A DNA stretch of 64,000 nucleotides from Tyto alba. Lineage: Eukaryota > Chordata > Aves > Strigiformes > Tytonidae. The notes under the pieces are model-generated. The model did not search any database. It saw only the letters and a list, made by a program, of their open reading frames with translations, and was not told the DNA's origin. Position numbers and translations under genes: made by a program. The stretch is taken from positions 47,907,853 to 47,971,852 of the forward strand of contig NW_024881282.1 of assembly GCF_018691265.1 (NCBI RefSeq), read 5' to 3'. This document shows, piece by piece, positions 62,199 through 64,000 of the stretch; positions within the stretch are counted from its first letter, which is position 1, and each line of letters starts with the position of its first letter.

Positions 62199-64000
62199 GG
62201 TTCACAGATTGTGACAGTAGACAAAGAAATTAACTGTATTCATTAAATGTGTTACCTCACTATTAAAGGCATAGGTTCCACGCTTCTATTCCAGTAAATT
62301 TATTACTGCAGTCTCATACCTCCCAAAACACTCAAAACATGTATTAATACACCAATAAAACATGATCTACGAAGACTAATTGTTTAATAATCTTGTTGCA
62401 TATGTTCTTCATGAACCAGGATGTTCACATCCTGTTACTCTTTCAAGGATATTGCTCATGGTAGAGTGATTAAACACCGAGACACAGCCAGAGCTACAGA
62501 TACTCATATAAGCCATTCTTGTCAATACACCATAAATACTATTCTATTATATGACAGGGGAAGCATGAATCAAACCATAATAGTATTTAAATTGTGCAAT
62601 TCCATACCACAGGAGAATTGAAGTTAAGAGCTGTTGCAGACAATGCATAACTGTCTGAAATAGGTGAGTAATCATCAAGAAGTAATTGTTCAATGACTAT
62701 CCCGTTGGACTGCATCCACTGAACACAATGAATTAGTTTCTTAGACCTGAGCAAGACCACAAACTTGAAGTATCATCAGTGTCTTTGCCAGTAAAGGCAG
62801 AGATATGGCCCTAGTTCCAAAAGGTATTTCAACACTGGTCAGAGGCCATAATATATTTGAAAATAATATCCTTAACGGAAGAAGCTAGTTTGGGAATAAT
62901 CCAACAGCACTGCAGACAGCATTTAGCTTTTCTACACTGACAAAGAATCAAGTTCTTGCAGAGGGACAAGAGAGGGAAGTATCATCACAGTTTTTAACAC
63001 CCACAGCGGAAACATGTAGAGGGCTTGATAGTTCCTTTCCTCAACAAAATGCTGAGAAAAGTCACTTCTCTCTAAAAATGTCAATATCAAACTATCCATC
63101 AGAATTTCGTAAAGTTTGAATAAACATTTATACTAAATATTGTCACTGGTTTTGCATACATTTTCAGTTTTATCTCCTTCATGGAAACATTAGCACAGCA
63201 GCTACTGAGTATTGCACTTCATTTCAGCTACAGGAGTTAAAATAATATTTCTATTTGATAAGCAGTTGAACAGTCCCAATAATGCTACAGCTATTGCTAT
63301 CTGAGGAGGAAAATACTGTTTAATATTTTCATTATGGTAATAGACAGAGATTTCAATCTGATCAAGATTTTGTGGAGTTAACAAGGGACTGGGCTTGAAG
63401 TGCAAGTTGAGAAAAGATTCAATAAACACATTGGAATGTGACAACTAAAATGGGTGACAAAATCGGGGGGTTAAGAGTGGCAGCAGTGAAGGGTATTATT
63501 TACAAAAAAATCCATTACCAGACAGAAAAGCACAAGTAATGCACAACTATGTAAAGAATTATCCCTCTGTGGTAGAAAAAGGGGTAGGGCTTTGAATTGA
63601 TCAATGTTAAAATTACAATGTTAAAATAACATTAGCATGTTATTTCTACGTTAGAAATAGTACTTTCAGTGAGCCTTGAAAATCCAATAAGGATCAAGGG
63701 CTTGCCACTGGATGCAGTACAGACTAGAGCAGTAACAAGGCAAGAAGAGGAGGAGAAGGCAGCATGATCAAGCTCCTCGTCCCCTGCTCTGCCCATCCTG
63801 GCAGGCTGCACACACCACGTTCATATGGCATTCACACGGGTGAGAGCACAACTCGGTTGTAGCTCCCCAGATTAACAGCCGGGGTGTTTGCAGGCATGGT
63901 TGGAGGTATGATCAAAGCACGGATGTGCCAGAAAGTCCTCAGAAGCTATCTAGGCATTTTCACACTTCTGCTCTGCGCAGGGGAATGAAAGAACGGCAGG
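62199..64000. other. AT-rich non-coding block, GC-richer at the right edge
   Basis: No gene is supported. A small cluster of direct and inverted AATGTTA words lies at 63603-63642. From about 63690 GC content and CpG rise up to the window end, so a feature may begin beyond the edge. Confidence 0.55.

Noticed and set aside
1..64000. Bacterial or phage systems, CRISPR arrays, tRNA, rRNA and snRNA genes
   Set aside because: There are no regularly spaced repeats with spacers, no cloverleaf or snRNA signature seen by eye, and no dense gene packing. The CR1 content shows vertebrate nuclear DNA.

Overview
This window looks like repeat-poor, gene-free nuclear DNA from a bird, or possibly another sauropsid. 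The evidence is a CR1 LINE copy at 61244-62198 that ends in the CR1-type octamer tail (ATGATTCT units), further CR1 pieces of different ages, many A-rich simple tracts, and stop codons in all frames almost everywhere. There is no operon structure, no ribosome-binding-site-led genes and no long open frames. I found no exon, tRNA, rRNA or small RNA gene that I could defend. I cannot name the species or the locus.

Layout. 1-24600: AT-rich non-coding sequence with simple tracts (A-rich at 164-254, 4916-4940, 7077-7249, 9601-9735 and 14088-14137; C18 at 2245-2262; T24 at 20987-21010), a homeodomain-type TAAT cluster at 1822-1921, and one GC- and CpG-richer island at 19231-19510. 24610-24832: the 3' end of a very old CR1 element, minus strand. 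25500-46300: more AT-rich sequence with tracts, a younger CR1 3' fragment on the minus strand (35622-35860), an AT-dinucleotide tract (36258-36320) and a strongly purine-biased stretch (43680-44025). 46331-46727: a decayed coding relic that resembles the N-terminal part of a PIF/Harbinger-type transposase (tentative). 46728-58239: nothing clear apart from a few GC-richer blocks and simple repeats. 58240-60060: an ancient amniote-type CR1 body on the plus strand, interrupted by an A-rich block, followed by a second CR1 scrap. 61244-62198: the youngest and clearest CR1, with a broken reverse transcriptase C-terminal reading frame spread over three frames. 62199-64000: AT-rich sequence with a small hairpin cluster, turning GC-richer at the right edge.

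Nothing here forms a working gene system. The most informative content is the layered record of dead CR1 retrotransposons of at least two ages, a possible DNA-transposon relic, and an apparent strand bias (more A-runs than T-runs on the given strand). That bias would fit the antisense strand of a large intron, but this is an inference that needs counting.
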